Assembly: GCA_013823135.1 (NCBI GenBank)
Contig: PNLP01000010.1
Coordinates: forward strand, 62,001-126,000
Source: Planctomycetaceae bacterium
Lineage (GTDB): Bacteria; Planctomycetota; Planctomycetia; Gemmatales; Gemmataceae
Reading direction: 5' to 3'
DNA: 64,000 nt
The notes under the pieces were generated by a model. The model saw nothing but the letters and a program-made list of their open reading frames with translations. It was not told where the DNA came from and ran no database searches. Below are positions 16,453 to 25,258 of this stretch, piece after piece. A program made the translations under genes and the position numbers. How positions within the stretch are numbered: position 1 is the stretch's first letter; each line of letters begins with the position of its first letter.

Positions 16453-18782
16453 TTCGCTTCTCCGAGATGCGTCTTGAAGAAGCTGGCGGTCTTCGACCAG
16501 AGGCGTTCCATCACGGTCGGGTCGGCGCTGTACATGTGCGTCACACCCGGCAACGCCAACGCCTCGAAGTCGCGGCCGGCTCGGAACAGCGCGTCCGACA
16601 GCTTCAGCGTGTGGCGGTAGTACACGTTATCGTCGGCGGTGCCGTGAACCAGCATCAGCGGGCGTTTCAGATCTTTCGCCAGCGGCAACAGGCTCGCCGC
16701 GTCGTAGGCCGCCTTCGACTCTGGCAGCAACCCCATGTAGCGTTCCGTGTAGTGCGTGTCGTAGTCCTCCCAGTCCGTGACCGGGGCACCCGCGACTGCC
16801 GCCTTGAACACGTCAGGCTTGCGAAGCACGCCGTTCGCCGCCATGTAGCCGCCGAACGACCAGCCCACGATGCCGACGCGGTCGCGGTCCAGTTCCGGGA
16901 ACTTGTCGCACAGCAACGCCAACTCCTTCACCTGATCCTCAATGGGAACTGTTCCGAACCGCTGGTAGATCGCACGCTCCCATTCTCGGGTGCGGCCGGG
17001 TGTGCCACGGTTCTCGATCGCCACGACGATGAACCCTTGGTCCGCGAGCCACTGCGGCACGAGCCAGTTCCGCATCGCCTGCACGACGTGCAAGTGCCGC
17101 GGCCCGCCGTACACGTCAACGATGACGGGGTACTTCTTCTTCGGGTCGAAGTTCCGCGGCCGCACAATTGCGGTCCAGAAGTCGCCAACCTTCTCGACCT
17201 TCACGTTCGGCGTGAACGGCGGCTCGGCGGCTCGCGACGGAAGGCTCCCGACCACCGAGCCGTCCTCGCGGTAAACGGTTGAGTGAGGCATCTCGTGAAG
17301 AGTGGTTTTGGTGATCGTAGAGAGCGTCAGGTTGGAACTGAACTCCCCGGAGTATACCCCCGCGTCCTTGCACGCTCGCAACCGCCCGAACCCGGGCCGA
17401 TCTTTCCTGTCCTCATCCACACTGCGAGCGGGTGGTAAGCTACGGATCAGGATCGTTTGCGTCGGATCACCCTCGTCGGTATCGCCGTGATGGGGAGACG
17501 CGGAGAACACGATCGAACCGGTCTCGGCGTCACACGCTACCATGTCTCGGAACCCGCCGAGGCCACTGAACGAGATCGACAGTCCGGCCGTGACATCTTC
17601 CCCCTTCCCGAACTCCGGCTTTGCCTCGACGTCTTCGAACAAAAACGCGAAGTCAACAACCGGGGTCAGGACCTGAAACTTCGCATTCTGCTGCACCCAG
17701 AGAAAGCCGCGGGAGTTTTCCCGCACGGCACTCTTTAGCCAACGAGCACTGCCTGGATGCAAGTTCAGGAACGCTTCGTCCCACATCGGGCCGATCGCCG
17801 CCAGTTTGCCCGTGCGCGGGTCCACGATGAAGTAGCGCATCTCCTGCTGCTTGCGATCCTGGAGCAGGATCGTGAGGTGGCCGTACTTCTGCCACGAGAC
17901 TTCGGCGAGGTACTCGTACTTCGCCCGTTCCCACTCGACCCACTTCGTCTCGCCGCCGTCCACCGAGACGATCCCGAGTCGCACGCTTACGTTCTTCTTG
18001 CCGGGCCGCGGGTAGAACTGTTCGGCGGGTTTCTGGTCGGGCTTCAGGGGGTCGGCGACGTACCACGTCTCGACCCCCGTGTGGTCCGCTTCCTCGTAGG
18101 CGATGTGTTTGCCGTCAGGCGACCACCAGTAACCCGTGAATCGCCCCATCTCTTCCTGGGCGACGAACTCCGCGAGCCCGTGCGTCTTGATCAGCGTGCC
18201 ACCAGTCGTGACCGCCGATTCCTTCTCCGTGGCGTGATCGTAGGCGTACACGTCGAACCCGCGAACATACGCGACCTTCGTGCCGTCTGGCGACCACTTC
18301 GGATCGACGATCACGCCCGTGCCGGTCTTAAGTTCGGTGGCCTTCGAAGCCACACGATCGAAGACGTACAGCTTGCCCGCGAGTGCTACCAGCACGCGCT
18401 TGCCGTCGCGGTCGAAGTGGTAGTCGGTGAAGCCGCCGACGCTGACCCGCTGCCGTTCGCGGCGTGCCTTCTCCTCGGGCGACAGGTTCTCTTCGGCCCC
18501 CTGGAGCAGCGTTTCCGGCGAGAGCAATTCCTTCGTCTGGCCGTTCGCGACCGTGAACTCGAACAGCTTCAGTTTCGGCGTCTTGGGGTCGGCCCGGAGG
18601 AACAGAACGGTCTTGCCGTCAGGGGCGATCTTCGGCTTCTGCGGGCGGCCGAGCATGAAGCCGCGGGTCTCGGCGTACTGCTTGAGGAACGTCGTGTCCA
18701 AGGGCTTTCCGGGAACGGGGTCAGCAGCGTGCGCGAACGCTGCGGAGAACACAACACCGAGCGCTGCGATGGTGGCTTTCAT
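16449..18782 (-). CDS. Exported S9 family prolyl oligopeptidase (DPP-IV-like)
   Basis: This 777-residue peptidase starts at the signal-peptide Met (MKATIAALGVVFSAAFAHA) at 18782. An eight-bladed beta-propeller region (about residues 50-510, with repeats such as KWSPDGTKVAYVRG and YWWSPDGKHIAYEE) precedes an alpha/beta-hydrolase domain. The nucleophile elbow is GWSFGGY near residue 641, the acid is in GTADDN near 714 and the histidine in GVTHMY near 750. The order and the DPP-IV N-terminal region indicate subfamily S9B, which removes N-terminal dipeptides, often after proline. Its stop overlaps the start of the downstream lineage-specific gene. Confidence 0.9.
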   Translation of the reverse strand: MKATIAALGVVFSAAFAHAADPVPGKPLDTTFLKQYAETRGFMLGRPQKPKIAPDGKTVLFLRADPKTPKLKLFEFTVANGQTKELLSPETLLQGAEENLSPEEKARRERQRVSVGGFTDYHFDRDGKRVLVALAGKLYVFDRVASKATELKTGTGVIVDPKWSPDGTKVAYVRGFDVYAYDHATEKESAVTTGGTLIKTHGLAEFVAQEEMGRFTGYWWSPDGKHIAYEEADHTGVETWYVADPLKPDQKPAEQFYPRPGKKNVSVRLGIVSVDGGETKWVEWERAKYEYLAEVSWQKYGHLTILLQDRKQQEMRYFIVDPRTGKLAAIGPMWDEAFLNLHPGSARWLKSAVRENSRGFLWVQQNAKFQVLTPVVDFAFLFEDVEAKPEFGKGEDVTAGLSISFSGLGGFRDMVACDAETGSIVFSASPHHGDTDEGDPTQTILIRSLPPARSVDEDRKDRPGFGRLRACKDAGVYSGEFSSNLTLSTITKTTLHEMPHSTVYREDGSVVGSLPSRAAEPPFTPNVKVEKVGDFWTAIVRPRNFDPKKKYPVIVDVYGGPRHLHVVQAMRNWLVPQWLADQGFIVVAIENRGTPGRTREWERAIYQRFGTVPIEDQVKELALLCDKFPELDRDRVGIVGWSFGGYMAANGVLRKPDVFKAAVAGAPVTDWEDYDTHYTERYMGLLPESKAAYDAASLLPLAKDLKRPLMLVHGTADDNVYYRHTLKLSDALFRAGRDFEALALPGVTHMYSADPTVMERLWSKTASFFKTHLGEAK

Positions 18783-18839
18783 GGCGTTCAGAATACCACT
18801 CTTGAAGAACCGTTTCACGCGCACGGGAGAGGGTCGTTA

Positions 18840-19030
18840 CTTTTGAGGGTTGTTGTTGGTTGGTGGTTGTGTGTGGATAGTTTCCCAAACATCCAACAAT
18901 CAACTCTCTACCAACAACATCCCACAGCCAACGAACAACGAACCACTCACCAAAAGAGAAAGCAGCAGGCGAACACGTCGCCCACTGCTTTTGTCTTTCC
19001 AACAAACAACTTCCTACCACCAACAAGCAA
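18840..19030. repeat. Low-complexity GTTGGT/ACCAAC-rich spacer
   Basis: This spacer begins with TTGTTGGTTGGTGGTTG-like sequence and continues with CCAACAA-type motifs to the next stop codon. The two halves can pair imperfectly. No gene is seen. Confidence 0.5.
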
Positions 19031-19032
19031 GA

Positions 19033-20043
19033 TCAGTCCTTCGGGTTGATCATCTTGCCGATGTCGTCGCCGGCGACCTTTCCGCTCATGATCACGTCCT
19101 TGTTCTTGGACGAAGTCTTGACGCTATCGAGGATACCGGTCAGCGGCTTGAGGCGGGGGTCGGCAGCGCCCGCGAACTGGGCCAGCGGCTTGATCTGCTT
19201 CATGAGGTCGTCCAGCGCGTTCCGCATGTCGTTGGCCGAGTCTTCGTCCTTCATCCCGATGACCACGTCGAGGTTCACGTTGGCACCGATCTTCACGGTG
19301 ACGGTGACGGCTTCCATCAAGGGGAGAACCTTCTGAATCCCGTCGAGCTTGACGGGGAGGTTACCACCACCGGGGAGCTTCACTTCGTCGAGCTTTCCCT
19401 TGAGCAGCGAGATCGCGACAACCGAAGCCTTCTCGTCAGCCTTCTTGATGAGGTCGGCGAGGTCCTTCTTGAGGACGGTTGGCTTGCTGGCTGTGTCTGC
19501 GGCCAGTGCCGCGGTTATGAGCTTCTTCTCGCTGGCGGCGATCACGGTGGTGTCGTTCACGACCGTCGCGTACATCGGCGGCTGGCCGTTATCCGGCTGC
19601 ACCTTGAACATGACCGTGGTGCCGTCCTTCACCAGCTGGAACTTGTCGGCGTTCTTCTTCGATTCCGCTTCGGCCGTCTTGAACAGCTTCTCGGCGTCGA
19701 ACTTGCCGTGAACGATGAGCAGGTACTGGGCTTCGGCCTGGTTGCCGAACTTGGTTTCGATGGACGCAGCAACGATCTTCTCGACATCCTTGAGCGGGTC
19801 GAGGCCGAGGTCGCCGAGCAACTTCTTGACGTCCTGCCCTTCGAGAACCTGCTTGATCTGTTCGAGGGCGTACTTCTTGACGATCTCAGAATCGAGAATC
19901 TGCTTGAGGTTCACGATGGCGACGAGGTCCGAATCGGCCGGCAGCAACTTGTCCGGTTCGGCGGCGCGGGCAACTGGTGCGGTGGAAGCAACGGCTCCGA
20001 CGACCAGGGCGGCCCCCAGCAACATGCGGGACAGACGAATCAT
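19033..20043 (-). CDS. Secreted protein of unknown function
   Basis: This 336-residue exported protein has a signal peptide (MIRLSRMLLGAALVVGAVAS, cleaved near ARAAEP). The mature part is rich in Lys, Asp, Val and Ala and predicted alpha/beta. It contains two similar stretches (DLVAIVNLKQILDSEIVKKY and later KDLADLIKKADEKASVVAIS), suggesting an internally duplicated fold. I do not recognise the family, though similar Lys-rich secreted proteins are common in planctomycetes. The start is supported by AAGGACC upstream of the ATG. It is divergent from rdgB and monocistronic. Confidence 0.75.
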   Translation of the reverse strand: MIRLSRMLLGAALVVGAVASTAPVARAAEPDKLLPADSDLVAIVNLKQILDSEIVKKYALEQIKQVLEGQDVKKLLGDLGLDPLKDVEKIVAASIETKFGNQAEAQYLLIVHGKFDAEKLFKTAEAESKKNADKFQLVKDGTTVMFKVQPDNGQPPMYATVVNDTTVIAASEKKLITAALAADTASKPTVLKKDLADLIKKADEKASVVAISLLKGKLDEVKLPGGGNLPVKLDGIQKVLPLMEAVTVTVKIGANVNLDVVIGMKDEDSANDMRNALDDLMKQIKPLAQFAGAADPRLKPLTGILDSVKTSSKNKDVIMSGKVAGDDIGKMINPKD

Positions 20044-20317
20044 GGAAAGGTCCTTTTTCTGAGGATACACAAGGCCACCGGCACTCCGACCGGAGATCGG
20101 CCACGGCGTATTGTACCCATGCGTCCAGGGGTGTGTTTCACCGAAATCCAGCGGGGTTCTCATAAATCGCCAGGGGGAAATCCGCTGGCACAAATCCCGC
20201 AGTCGGAACTCGCCGCAAAGGTTACCCGACACGTTCCTCGACAACAAGCCGATCCGCATTCCAGCCGCCCACACCTCCGTGGATAATGACCTGCACACAG
20301 GTAACGGAGGAACCGCC

Positions 20318-22081
20318 ATGCCCCGCCTCGTGCTCGGGAGCAGGAACAAGAAGAAGCTCAAGGAGATGCTCGAACTCCTGGGCGACCTCGGCCTCGATCT
20401 GACCGACCTCACGCCGTACCCCGACGCCCCGCCGGTCGAGGAAACGGCCGGCACTTTCGTGGGGAACGCCACCCTCAAGGCAACGCAACTGGCCCCGGTT
20501 CTGGGGACGTGGGTGCTCGGCGAAGATAGTGGTCTGTGCGTTCCCGCGTTGGGTGGCGACCCAGGAGTCGATTCCGCTCTCTACGCGGGGACGCACGGCG
20601 ACGATGCCGCGAACAACGCCAAGTTAATCCGTGCCATGGCTGACCTCAAGGGCGACGATCGTGCGGCGTACTACATCAGCACGGCCGTGCTCGCCGACCC
20701 GACCGGCAAGGTGGTCGCGCAGGTCGAGGGCCGGTGTCACGGTGTGATCGTGGATTCGCTTCGCGGCGTCGGCGGCTTCGGGTACGATCCACTCTTCCTG
20801 GTCCCCGAGTACGGCAAGACGTTCGGCGAGCTGCCGTCCGAGGTGAAGCAAGCGATGAGCCATCGCGCGAAGGCGTTCAAGCAACTGCGACCCGTTCTGG
20901 AACAGATGATTATTGGCGAGCGGGGTGGCGTAAGCCCCCGAGTTGACGCAAACATTACGGATTTGTTCAGGTCCACTCGGGGGCTTACGCCACCCCGCTC
21001 GCCGAGGTCTCAAAATGTCGTTCGCCGAACTCAACTCCGACATCGCCGCGTTTCGGCACTACCTGCAATCCGAGCGGGGATGTCCGACAACACGGTACAG
21101 GCTTACGGCCGCGACCTCGACCGTTTCGTGAAGTGGTGCGGCCTCGTGCATTACACCGAGTACACCGCACCCACGCTGAAAGATCTCGCACGCTACCTCG
21201 CGTTCCTGCACGACGAATCGCTCGCAGCGCCGAGCGTGGCCCGGCACCTCGTGTCGCTCAAAATGTTCTACCGCTTCCTGCGACTCGAAGAGCGAGCGGA
21301 CGCGGCCGCGGTCGATCTGCTTGGTTCGCCCAAGCTGTGGGAGCGGATTCCGCAGGTGCTGCCGCCGCACGCCGTCGAGGAATTGCTGAACGCCCCGCAA
21401 CCCGGCGACCGCTTCTACCTCCGCGACAAGGCACTGCTCGAAACGATGTACGCGACCGGGTGCCGGGCGTCGGAAGTCGTCGGGCTGAAAATCGAGGACG
21501 TGTATCTCGACGCGGGCTTCTTGCGGGCCTTCGGGAAAGGAAACAAGCAGCGTGTGGTGCCGCTCGGCCGGCCCGCGATCGCCGCGATTCGCGATTATTT
21601 AGCTATGGGTCGATTGGGAGACGCGGTGGCGAGAGGGGGAGAGGGAGAGAAGGGGGGAGGGGGAGAGAAAACGCCGGTTGTGTCTTCGTCTCCCCCTCTC
21701 CCCCACTCCGTGTCTCCCCTTCTCTCCGCACCAAGGGCGAGCGACAGTCCCCGTTTGTTCACGAGCAAATCCGGGAGGCCGCTATCGCGAATCTTCCTGT
21801 GGGCGCTCATCAAGAAATATTGCAAGCGTGCGGGATTGCCCGCGAAGGTGAGCCCGCACACGCTGCGGCACAGTTTCGCCACGCACGTTCTCGCGGGCGG
21901 AGCCGACCTACGCACGGTGCAGGAACTACTCGGGCACGCGTCGATCCAGACCACGCAGCACTACACGCACGTTGACCGCGAACGCTTGAAGGCGATTCAC
22001 CGGCAGTTCCACCCCCGCGGTGCGAAGGCAGCAGAAGGAACGGACCCCCCACCGCCCGCACCCGATGCGAAAGCGGGCTAA
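20318..22081 (+). CDS. rdgB: XTP/dITP pyrophosphatase (RdgB/HAM1) whose frame runs into XerD
   Basis: Residues 1-200 are a complete RdgB-type non-canonical purine NTP pyrophosphatase, which removes XTP and dITP from nucleotide pools. Motifs seen are LGSRNKKKLKEM at the start, EDSGLCVPALGG with PGVDSALYAG, GGFGYDPLF and MSHRAKAF. The ATG follows AACGGAGG. No stop codon follows the normal end (LRPVLEQM, about base 20910). The frame crosses hairpin repeat A3 and an apparent one-base deletion near 21080, and then reads XerD to 22081, predicting a 587-residue fusion. The fusion may be an assembly artefact or a real event. The RdgB assignment itself is firm. Confidence 0.75.
   Translation: MPRLVLGSRNKKKLKEMLELLGDLGLDLTDLTPYPDAPPVEETAGTFVGNATLKATQLAPVLGTWVLGEDSGLCVPALGGDPGVDSALYAGTHGDDAANNAKLIRAMADLKGDDRAAYYISTAVLADPTGKVVAQVEGRCHGVIVDSLRGVGGFGYDPLFLVPEYGKTFGELPSEVKQAMSHRAKAFKQLRPVLEQMIIGERGGVSPRVDANITDLFRSTRGLTPPRSPRSQNVVRRTQLRHRRVSALPAIRAGMSDNTVQAYGRDLDRFVKWCGLVHYTEYTAPTLKDLARYLAFLHDESLAAPSVARHLVSLKMFYRFLRLEERADAAAVDLLGSPKLWERIPQVLPPHAVEELLNAPQPGDRFYLRDKALLETMYATGCRASEVVGLKIEDVYLDAGFLRAFGKGNKQRVVPLGRPAIAAIRDYLAMGRLGDAVARGGEGEKGGGGEKTPVVSSSPPLPHSVSPLLSAPRASDSPRLFTSKSGRPLSRIFLWALIKKYCKRAGLPAKVSPHTLRHSFATHVLAGGADLRTVQELLGHASIQTTQHYTHVDRERLKAIHRQFHPRGAKAAEGTDPPPPAPDAKAG
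20915..21003. repeat. Hairpin repeat family A (A3) over the rdgB 3' end
   Basis: The arms GGCGAGCGGGGTGGCGTAAG and its complement (ending at 21003) pair over about 33 bases, with about 23 bases between. It begins a few codons after the last conserved RdgB residues and stays open in the rdgB frame, so it may have removed the native stop codon. Confidence 0.85.
21015..22081 (+). CDS. xerD: Tyrosine recombinase XerD with an apparent frameshift and an inserted loop
   Basis: XerD resolves chromosome dimers at dif together with XerC. The native start is ATG 21015 (MSFAELNSDIAAFRHYLQSE). That frame is lost at a GGGG run near 21077-21080, where GMSDNTVQAYGRDLDRF continues in another frame, as expected for one missing G. 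The catalytic set is present downstream: Arg in ATGCRASEV, Lys in KGNKQRVVPL, HTLRHSFATH, LGHASIQTTQ and the tyrosine in HYTHV. About 40 extra residues (Gly/Glu-rich, then Ser/Pro-rich) sit before PRLFTSKSG and are encoded by an imperfect palindrome. Whether active XerD is made depends on the frameshift being real. Confidence 0.75.
21616..21729. repeat. Purine/pyrimidine palindromic insert inside xerD
   Basis: A strand-asymmetric block consists of GAGAGGGGGAGAGGGAG-type sequence followed by its approximate complement (TCTCCCCCTCTCCCCC). It stays open in the xerD frame and encodes a low-complexity loop that XerD proteins normally lack. The arms pair imperfectly. Confidence 0.7.
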
Positions 22082-22084
22082 CCC

Positions 22085-22384
22085 ATGCCCATCACCATCA
22101 CGGCACACGCGGAAGGTGCGACGCTCGCGGTTCGGGCACAACCCGGCGCACGCAAGAACGCCGTCGTGGGTGAACAGGCCGGGGCGCTAAAGGTGGCTGT
22201 CACCGCGCCGCCCGAAGATGGACGCGCGAATGCGGCGATCACGGAGTTGCTGCGTGATTGGCTGGAAGTGAAGCGTTCGCAGGTCGAACTCGTCGGCGGT
22301 CCGACGAACCGCAACAAGACGTTCCTCATTCGCGGCGTCACACCGGAACAACTCACGACACTGATCGCGACGAAGTTGGCGTAA
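22085..22384 (+). CDS. DUF167 (YggU-type) protein
   Basis: This 99-residue soluble protein of the DUF167/YggU family has an alpha/beta fold of unknown function. Conserved stretches are VRAQPGARKNAVVG (residues 19-32), LKVAVTAPPEDGRAN (37-51) and GPTNRNKTFLI (near 78-88), all typical of the family. It begins three bases after the xerD stop, so it is probably translated from the same transcript as rdgB-xerD. Members elsewhere often neighbour YggT membrane proteins or rdgB/hemW-region genes, in keeping with the rdgB linkage here. Confidence 0.88.
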   Translation: MPITITAHAEGATLAVRAQPGARKNAVVGEQAGALKVAVTAPPEDGRANAAITELLRDWLEVKRSQVELVGGPTNRNKTFLIRGVTPEQLTTLIATKLA

Positions 22385-22511
22385 TTCGACGGTAACGGAT
22401 TCGCGAGCGTGGCGTGTAACCGCCCACTCGCCAGGGAAATTGCCGATTATCTGTGGATCACTCCTCTCTTGGGTCTGATCCCCTTCATCCGCTGGCATTC
22501 CTTTACAACCA

Positions 22512-22991
22512 TCACCCATTCGGTTTCTTCTTCCGGTCCTCGGCTCGCCATGCCGCGAGGGTCAACGCCGCGAGGATCAGGCACGTGAACCACTGCACCG
22601 TGATCGTCCACAGATAGACGCGATGGGTCGGGTAGAACAGCGGCCGAATGATTACGCGGGTGCGCTCGGTGTCCATGAACGCGTCGAGCAACTGGTGGGT
22701 GAAGAAGAGCAACCACTGGCACACCAGCATCACGCCCCAGCACCACCACCGGGCGGTCGTCCGCCGCGTGGAGCGGTCCCGGCTGTAGTTCAACTCCCAG
22801 GCCATTGCCGCCAGCCCGAGAACGCCAAGCACGTTCAGCGTGTCGGTTACCCGTGCCGTGATGACTCCCTGCGCGCGGGCGGACCCGAGCACTGTCGTGC
22901 CGACCGGCACCACAAACGACGTGTAGAACAGGAATCCGCCTTGCCACACCATGAGCAACTGCACGAGGCAGAATCGGCGGAACAGGGTCAT
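22512..22991 (-). CDS. Four-helix membrane protein of unknown function
   Basis: This 159-residue protein has four predicted transmembrane helices (about residues 10-30, 45-65, 78-98 and 118-142) and a basic C-terminus (RAEDRKKKPNG). It resembles DUF4149-like small membrane proteins in layout, but I cannot place it firmly. ATG 22991 is taken because the hydrophobic N-terminus begins there, and the longer frame upstream is antisense-like. It is the last of three codirectional genes with the lipoprotein and DUF1559 genes, 47 bases after the lipoprotein stop. Confidence 0.7.
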   Translation of the reverse strand: MTLFRRFCLVQLLMVWQGGFLFYTSFVVPVGTTVLGSARAQGVITARVTDTLNVLGVLGLAAMAWELNYSRDRSTRRTTARWWCWGVMLVCQWLLFFTHQLLDAFMDTERTRVIIRPLFYPTHRVYLWTITVQWFTCLILAALTLAAWRAEDRKKKPNG

Positions 22992-23038
22992 GATTTGCGA
23001 ATGGCCTGCGAGAGGATTCCGGGATCGCTCAGGCCATT

Positions 23039-23512
23039 TTACGGAGTGAGGGTGAAGTCGAAGGGCGGGTTGTCGCCTTCTTTCACCTCGATCGTCAGCC
23101 GGCTCGTTTCGGATTTGTGGTATTTCTCGGGGACAGGGGTCACGGGTTGTTTCGCTCGTTCGGCCTTCGCGTCGCCGGCAAGCGGCGTGTTGTCCGCCTC
23201 TTCGGGCGTCATCACCCCGCCCGGTAGCACGGCCACGCGGTAGGTTCCGGGCGGCAATCCTGCCCCCTGATAGTTCTTCACCTCGTACCGACCATCGGGG
23301 TCGAGTTGGGCAATCCGGGCAACGCCGGTCTCGGCGTTCTCGAAGAAGACGCTGGCCCCGGTCACGGGCTTGGATTTGAGCGTGACTCGCCCCTGCACGA
23401 CACCCCGAACTGGTACCTTCTCGGCACAGCCCAGAACGACGACCAGAGCGGTGGCCAGTCCACAGAAACGAAAGCGGTGCATGTGCCACCCGAAAGGAGT
23501 AACACGAGTCAT
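23039..23512 (-). CDS. Lipoprotein with carboxypeptidase-regulatory-like fold
   Basis: This 157-residue lipoprotein has a hydrophobic segment ending in the lipobox VVLGC (Cys near residue 29). The mature part has a transthyretin/CarboxypepD_reg-like sandwich: VQGRVTLKSKPVTGASVFFE, LDPDGRYEVKNYQGAGLPPG and YRVAVLPGG are the characteristic strand pattern. ATG 23512 overlaps the TGA of the upstream DUF1559 gene (TGATG), so coupling is likely. An internal ATG at 23482 could be the true start. Planctomycetes often pair such lipoproteins with DUF1559 proteins. The function is unknown, possibly surface binding. Confidence 0.8.
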   Translation of the reverse strand: MTRVTPFGWHMHRFRFCGLATALVVVLGCAEKVPVRGVVQGRVTLKSKPVTGASVFFENAETGVARIAQLDPDGRYEVKNYQGAGLPPGTYRVAVLPGGVMTPEEADNTPLAGDAKAERAKQPVTPVPEKYHKSETSRLTIEVKEGDNPPFDFTLTP

Positions 23513-24501
23513 CAGTAGTGCCCGACGACCTGGCCGTCGTCGCGGTTGGCGAGGTTGTAGAGCGTGGCGAGCGGCACCGACTGCGACACGAACCGCACGC
23601 CACAGTCGCCGAGCAGGATCATGATGCCACCGGGGTGGGCGGAGAGGAGCGGTCGGTTCTGGCCGTAGTAGGTCTCGCCGACGCCCTTGTTTTCCCAGGT
23701 TCGATCGTTGATCGCATACCGGACGGTTGTGAGGTTCCAGTGCCTGTTCTCGGTAGCTGGCCCTGGTCCCATCGCGAAGGAGTGCCCAAAATCGCTGCGG
23801 CAATTGACCTTCGCGCCGGCGGCATTCTTACACCAGTCGCTTTGCTCGCCCACGATCATCGTGTTCGAGGTGCCGTCTTTGATGTCTGCAATTCGGTGAT
23901 CGAGGTTGGAAACCAGCACTCCACCGCTCGAGATTTGCCCGACTCCGTAGTGTAGGCCCGTCTCGGAGTCGCGGTTGAGCATGGTCGAGTGATTCACCGC
24001 ACCGGAAATCCCCGTGTACGTCGGCGACAGAACACCTGGAGCGGGAGTGGTCGTGGTCATCACCCACTTCCCGAGCGTGGAGGACGGGCAAAACATCAAC
24101 TGCAGGTCTTTGCCCGAGAGCAACGCCCCGTTGTACACGTTCTTGCCAGTGTAGACGAGGCCGGTGTCGTTCCCCTGCGTGGCTGTGAAGTCGAACTTCT
24201 TGTAGATGTCACTCTGTTCGATGTACGGCAGGATGAGCATCCACCACGAGTGCCCGTAGTAGGAACCTGTTGGTGTTTTTGGCGACTGGGTTCCGCCACG
24301 GGGGAACGTGCCCTTCGCGTCGTGGTGGCTGTGGAGTGCGATGCCAACTTGCTTGAGGTTGTTGCTGCACTTTAATCGTGCCGCGGCTTCCCGAACCTTC
24401 TGCACCGCGGGCAGTAACAGCCCGATCAGAAGGGCGATGATGGCAATGACGACCAGCAATTCAATGAGCGTGAACCCCGCTCTGCGAGAACGAAAAGACA
24501 T
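23512..24501 (-). CDS. DUF1559 pseudopilin-like protein
   Basis: This 329-residue protein starts with a type IV pilin/pseudopilin signal ([20 protein letters not shown]), to be cleaved after Gly by a prepilin peptidase and N-methylated. A long amphipathic helix ([24 protein letters not shown]) leads into the DUF1559 domain, which ends [17 protein letters not shown]...ANRDDG. Family members are very numerous in planctomycetes and are thought to be extracytoplasmic structural or secretion proteins. Its stop overlaps the start of the lipoprotein gene. Four other copies lie in the window. Confidence 0.92.
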   Translation of the reverse strand: MSFRSRRAGFTLIELLVVIAIIALLIGLLLPAVQKVREAAARLKCSNNLKQVGIALHSHHDAKGTFPRGGTQSPKTPTGSYYGHSWWMLILPYIEQSDIYKKFDFTATQGNDTGLVYTGKNVYNGALLSGKDLQLMFCPSSTLGKWVMTTTTPAPGVLSPTYTGISGAVNHSTMLNRDSETGLHYGVGQISSGGVLVSNLDHRIADIKDGTSNTMIVGEQSDWCKNAAGAKVNCRSDFGHSFAMGPGPATENRHWNLTTVRYAINDRTWENKGVGETYYGQNRPLLSAHPGGIMILLGDCGVRFVSQSVPLATLYNLANRDDGQVVGHY

Positions 24502-24608
24502 GTGACCGCCCTGGGAGACATGAAGATCCGCTAACTATCCCATCTTGGTTCGATCATGTCAACCATAAGTTGGGAGAGAAACAGGGCAATGCAGAGATTG
24601 AATCTTGG

Positions 24609-24702
24609 TAGGGTGGGTCTCGACCGGCTTTGCGGTCGAGCCCCACCATTTCCTCAGGTGATGGTGGGGCTCGTCGCGAGGCGCGACTCGACCCACTCTA
24701 CC
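24609..24702. repeat. Inverted pair of family C units (C2)
   Basis: Two 40-bp units (24609-24649 and 24661-24702) of the GTGGGTCTCGACCGGC type face each other, with outer ends TTGGTAGGGTGG and CCACTCTACCAA. Together with K1 this is what the 463-base gap 24502-24964 contains; no gene is evident there. Confidence 0.8.
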
Positions 24703-24869
24703 AAAAGCCCGCAACCTCAATCGTTGCGCAGCCTGCGAGAGAAACGAGAGCGAGATTCCGGGATCGTGTCGGAAACGAGGGGATGTTCATCAGGTTAATC
24801 ACGATTCGATGTGAATGATCCAAACCGTTTGAGAGAAATGGGATGTGATCCGGAGTGCTGCGCGGAAGT

Positions 24870-24949
24870 ATTCTAACAATCTTTCTTCCAGACAGGTCTA
24901 CGGTTCCAGAACGGTTCCAGACATGGGTGGGCAAATCGCCTGGAACCGA
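24870..24949. repeat. Repeat family K, copy K1
   Basis: The sequence from ATTCTAACAATCTTTCTTCC to GGAACCGAT matches, in reverse complement, 59684-59766 inside element M4. Most positions are identical over about 80 bases, and weaker similarity continues upstream. Its core is the hairpin GGTTCCAGACATGGGTGGGC...GCCTGGAACC. It is probably a remnant of the same mobile element. Confidence 0.75.
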
Positions 24950-24964
24950 TGACAACGCAAGGCA

Positions 24965-25216
24965 TCACGCGCCGAAGCCGGGGCGGTAGGCTTTGGGCCA
25001 GCGAGTCCAGTGGACGGCGCGGTTGTCGGTCAGGTCTTCGACGTACATGATGTACGCCCCCGGCGGCAGCAGTCCGGGAATGTTATCCAGTTCGGTCTGG
25101 AAGTCGACCGTGACGACATCGGCACCTGTTTGGTGCTGACCGGAAGGCTTCAAACTGTAGCGGACGCGATAAGTCTGGGGCACGTTCGGACCTCGTGGGG
25201 CAGTGCATTGTACCAC
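24965..25216 (-). CDS. Small protein of unknown function
   Basis: This 83-residue predicted protein starts at a GTG and has no clear ribosome binding site. Residues 20-70 alternate hydrophobic and polar residues (YRVRYSLKPSG, DVVTVDFQTEL, AYIMYVEDL) as in a beta-sandwich fragment. I recognise no family. It lies in the gap between the DUF1559 gene and a lineage-specific protein on the same strand. Coding status rests on the frame and plausible composition only. Confidence 0.4.
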   Translation of the reverse strand: MVQCTAPRGPNVPQTYRVRYSLKPSGQHQTGADVVTVDFQTELDNIPGLLPPGAYIMYVEDLTDNRAVHWTRWPKAYRPGFGA

Positions 25217-25258
25217 GATTACCCGTCCGTTACTGCCGGAACTGCGATTACCAGCGAG

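Noticed and set aside
20044..20317. Possible tRNA or small RNA in the divergent gap before rdgB
   Set aside because: No acceptor stem, anticodon arm or T-loop pattern could be folded by eye.
24556..24798. Open frame across repeat C2 as a small gene
   Set aside because: It consists mostly of the family C units and has no ribosome binding site.
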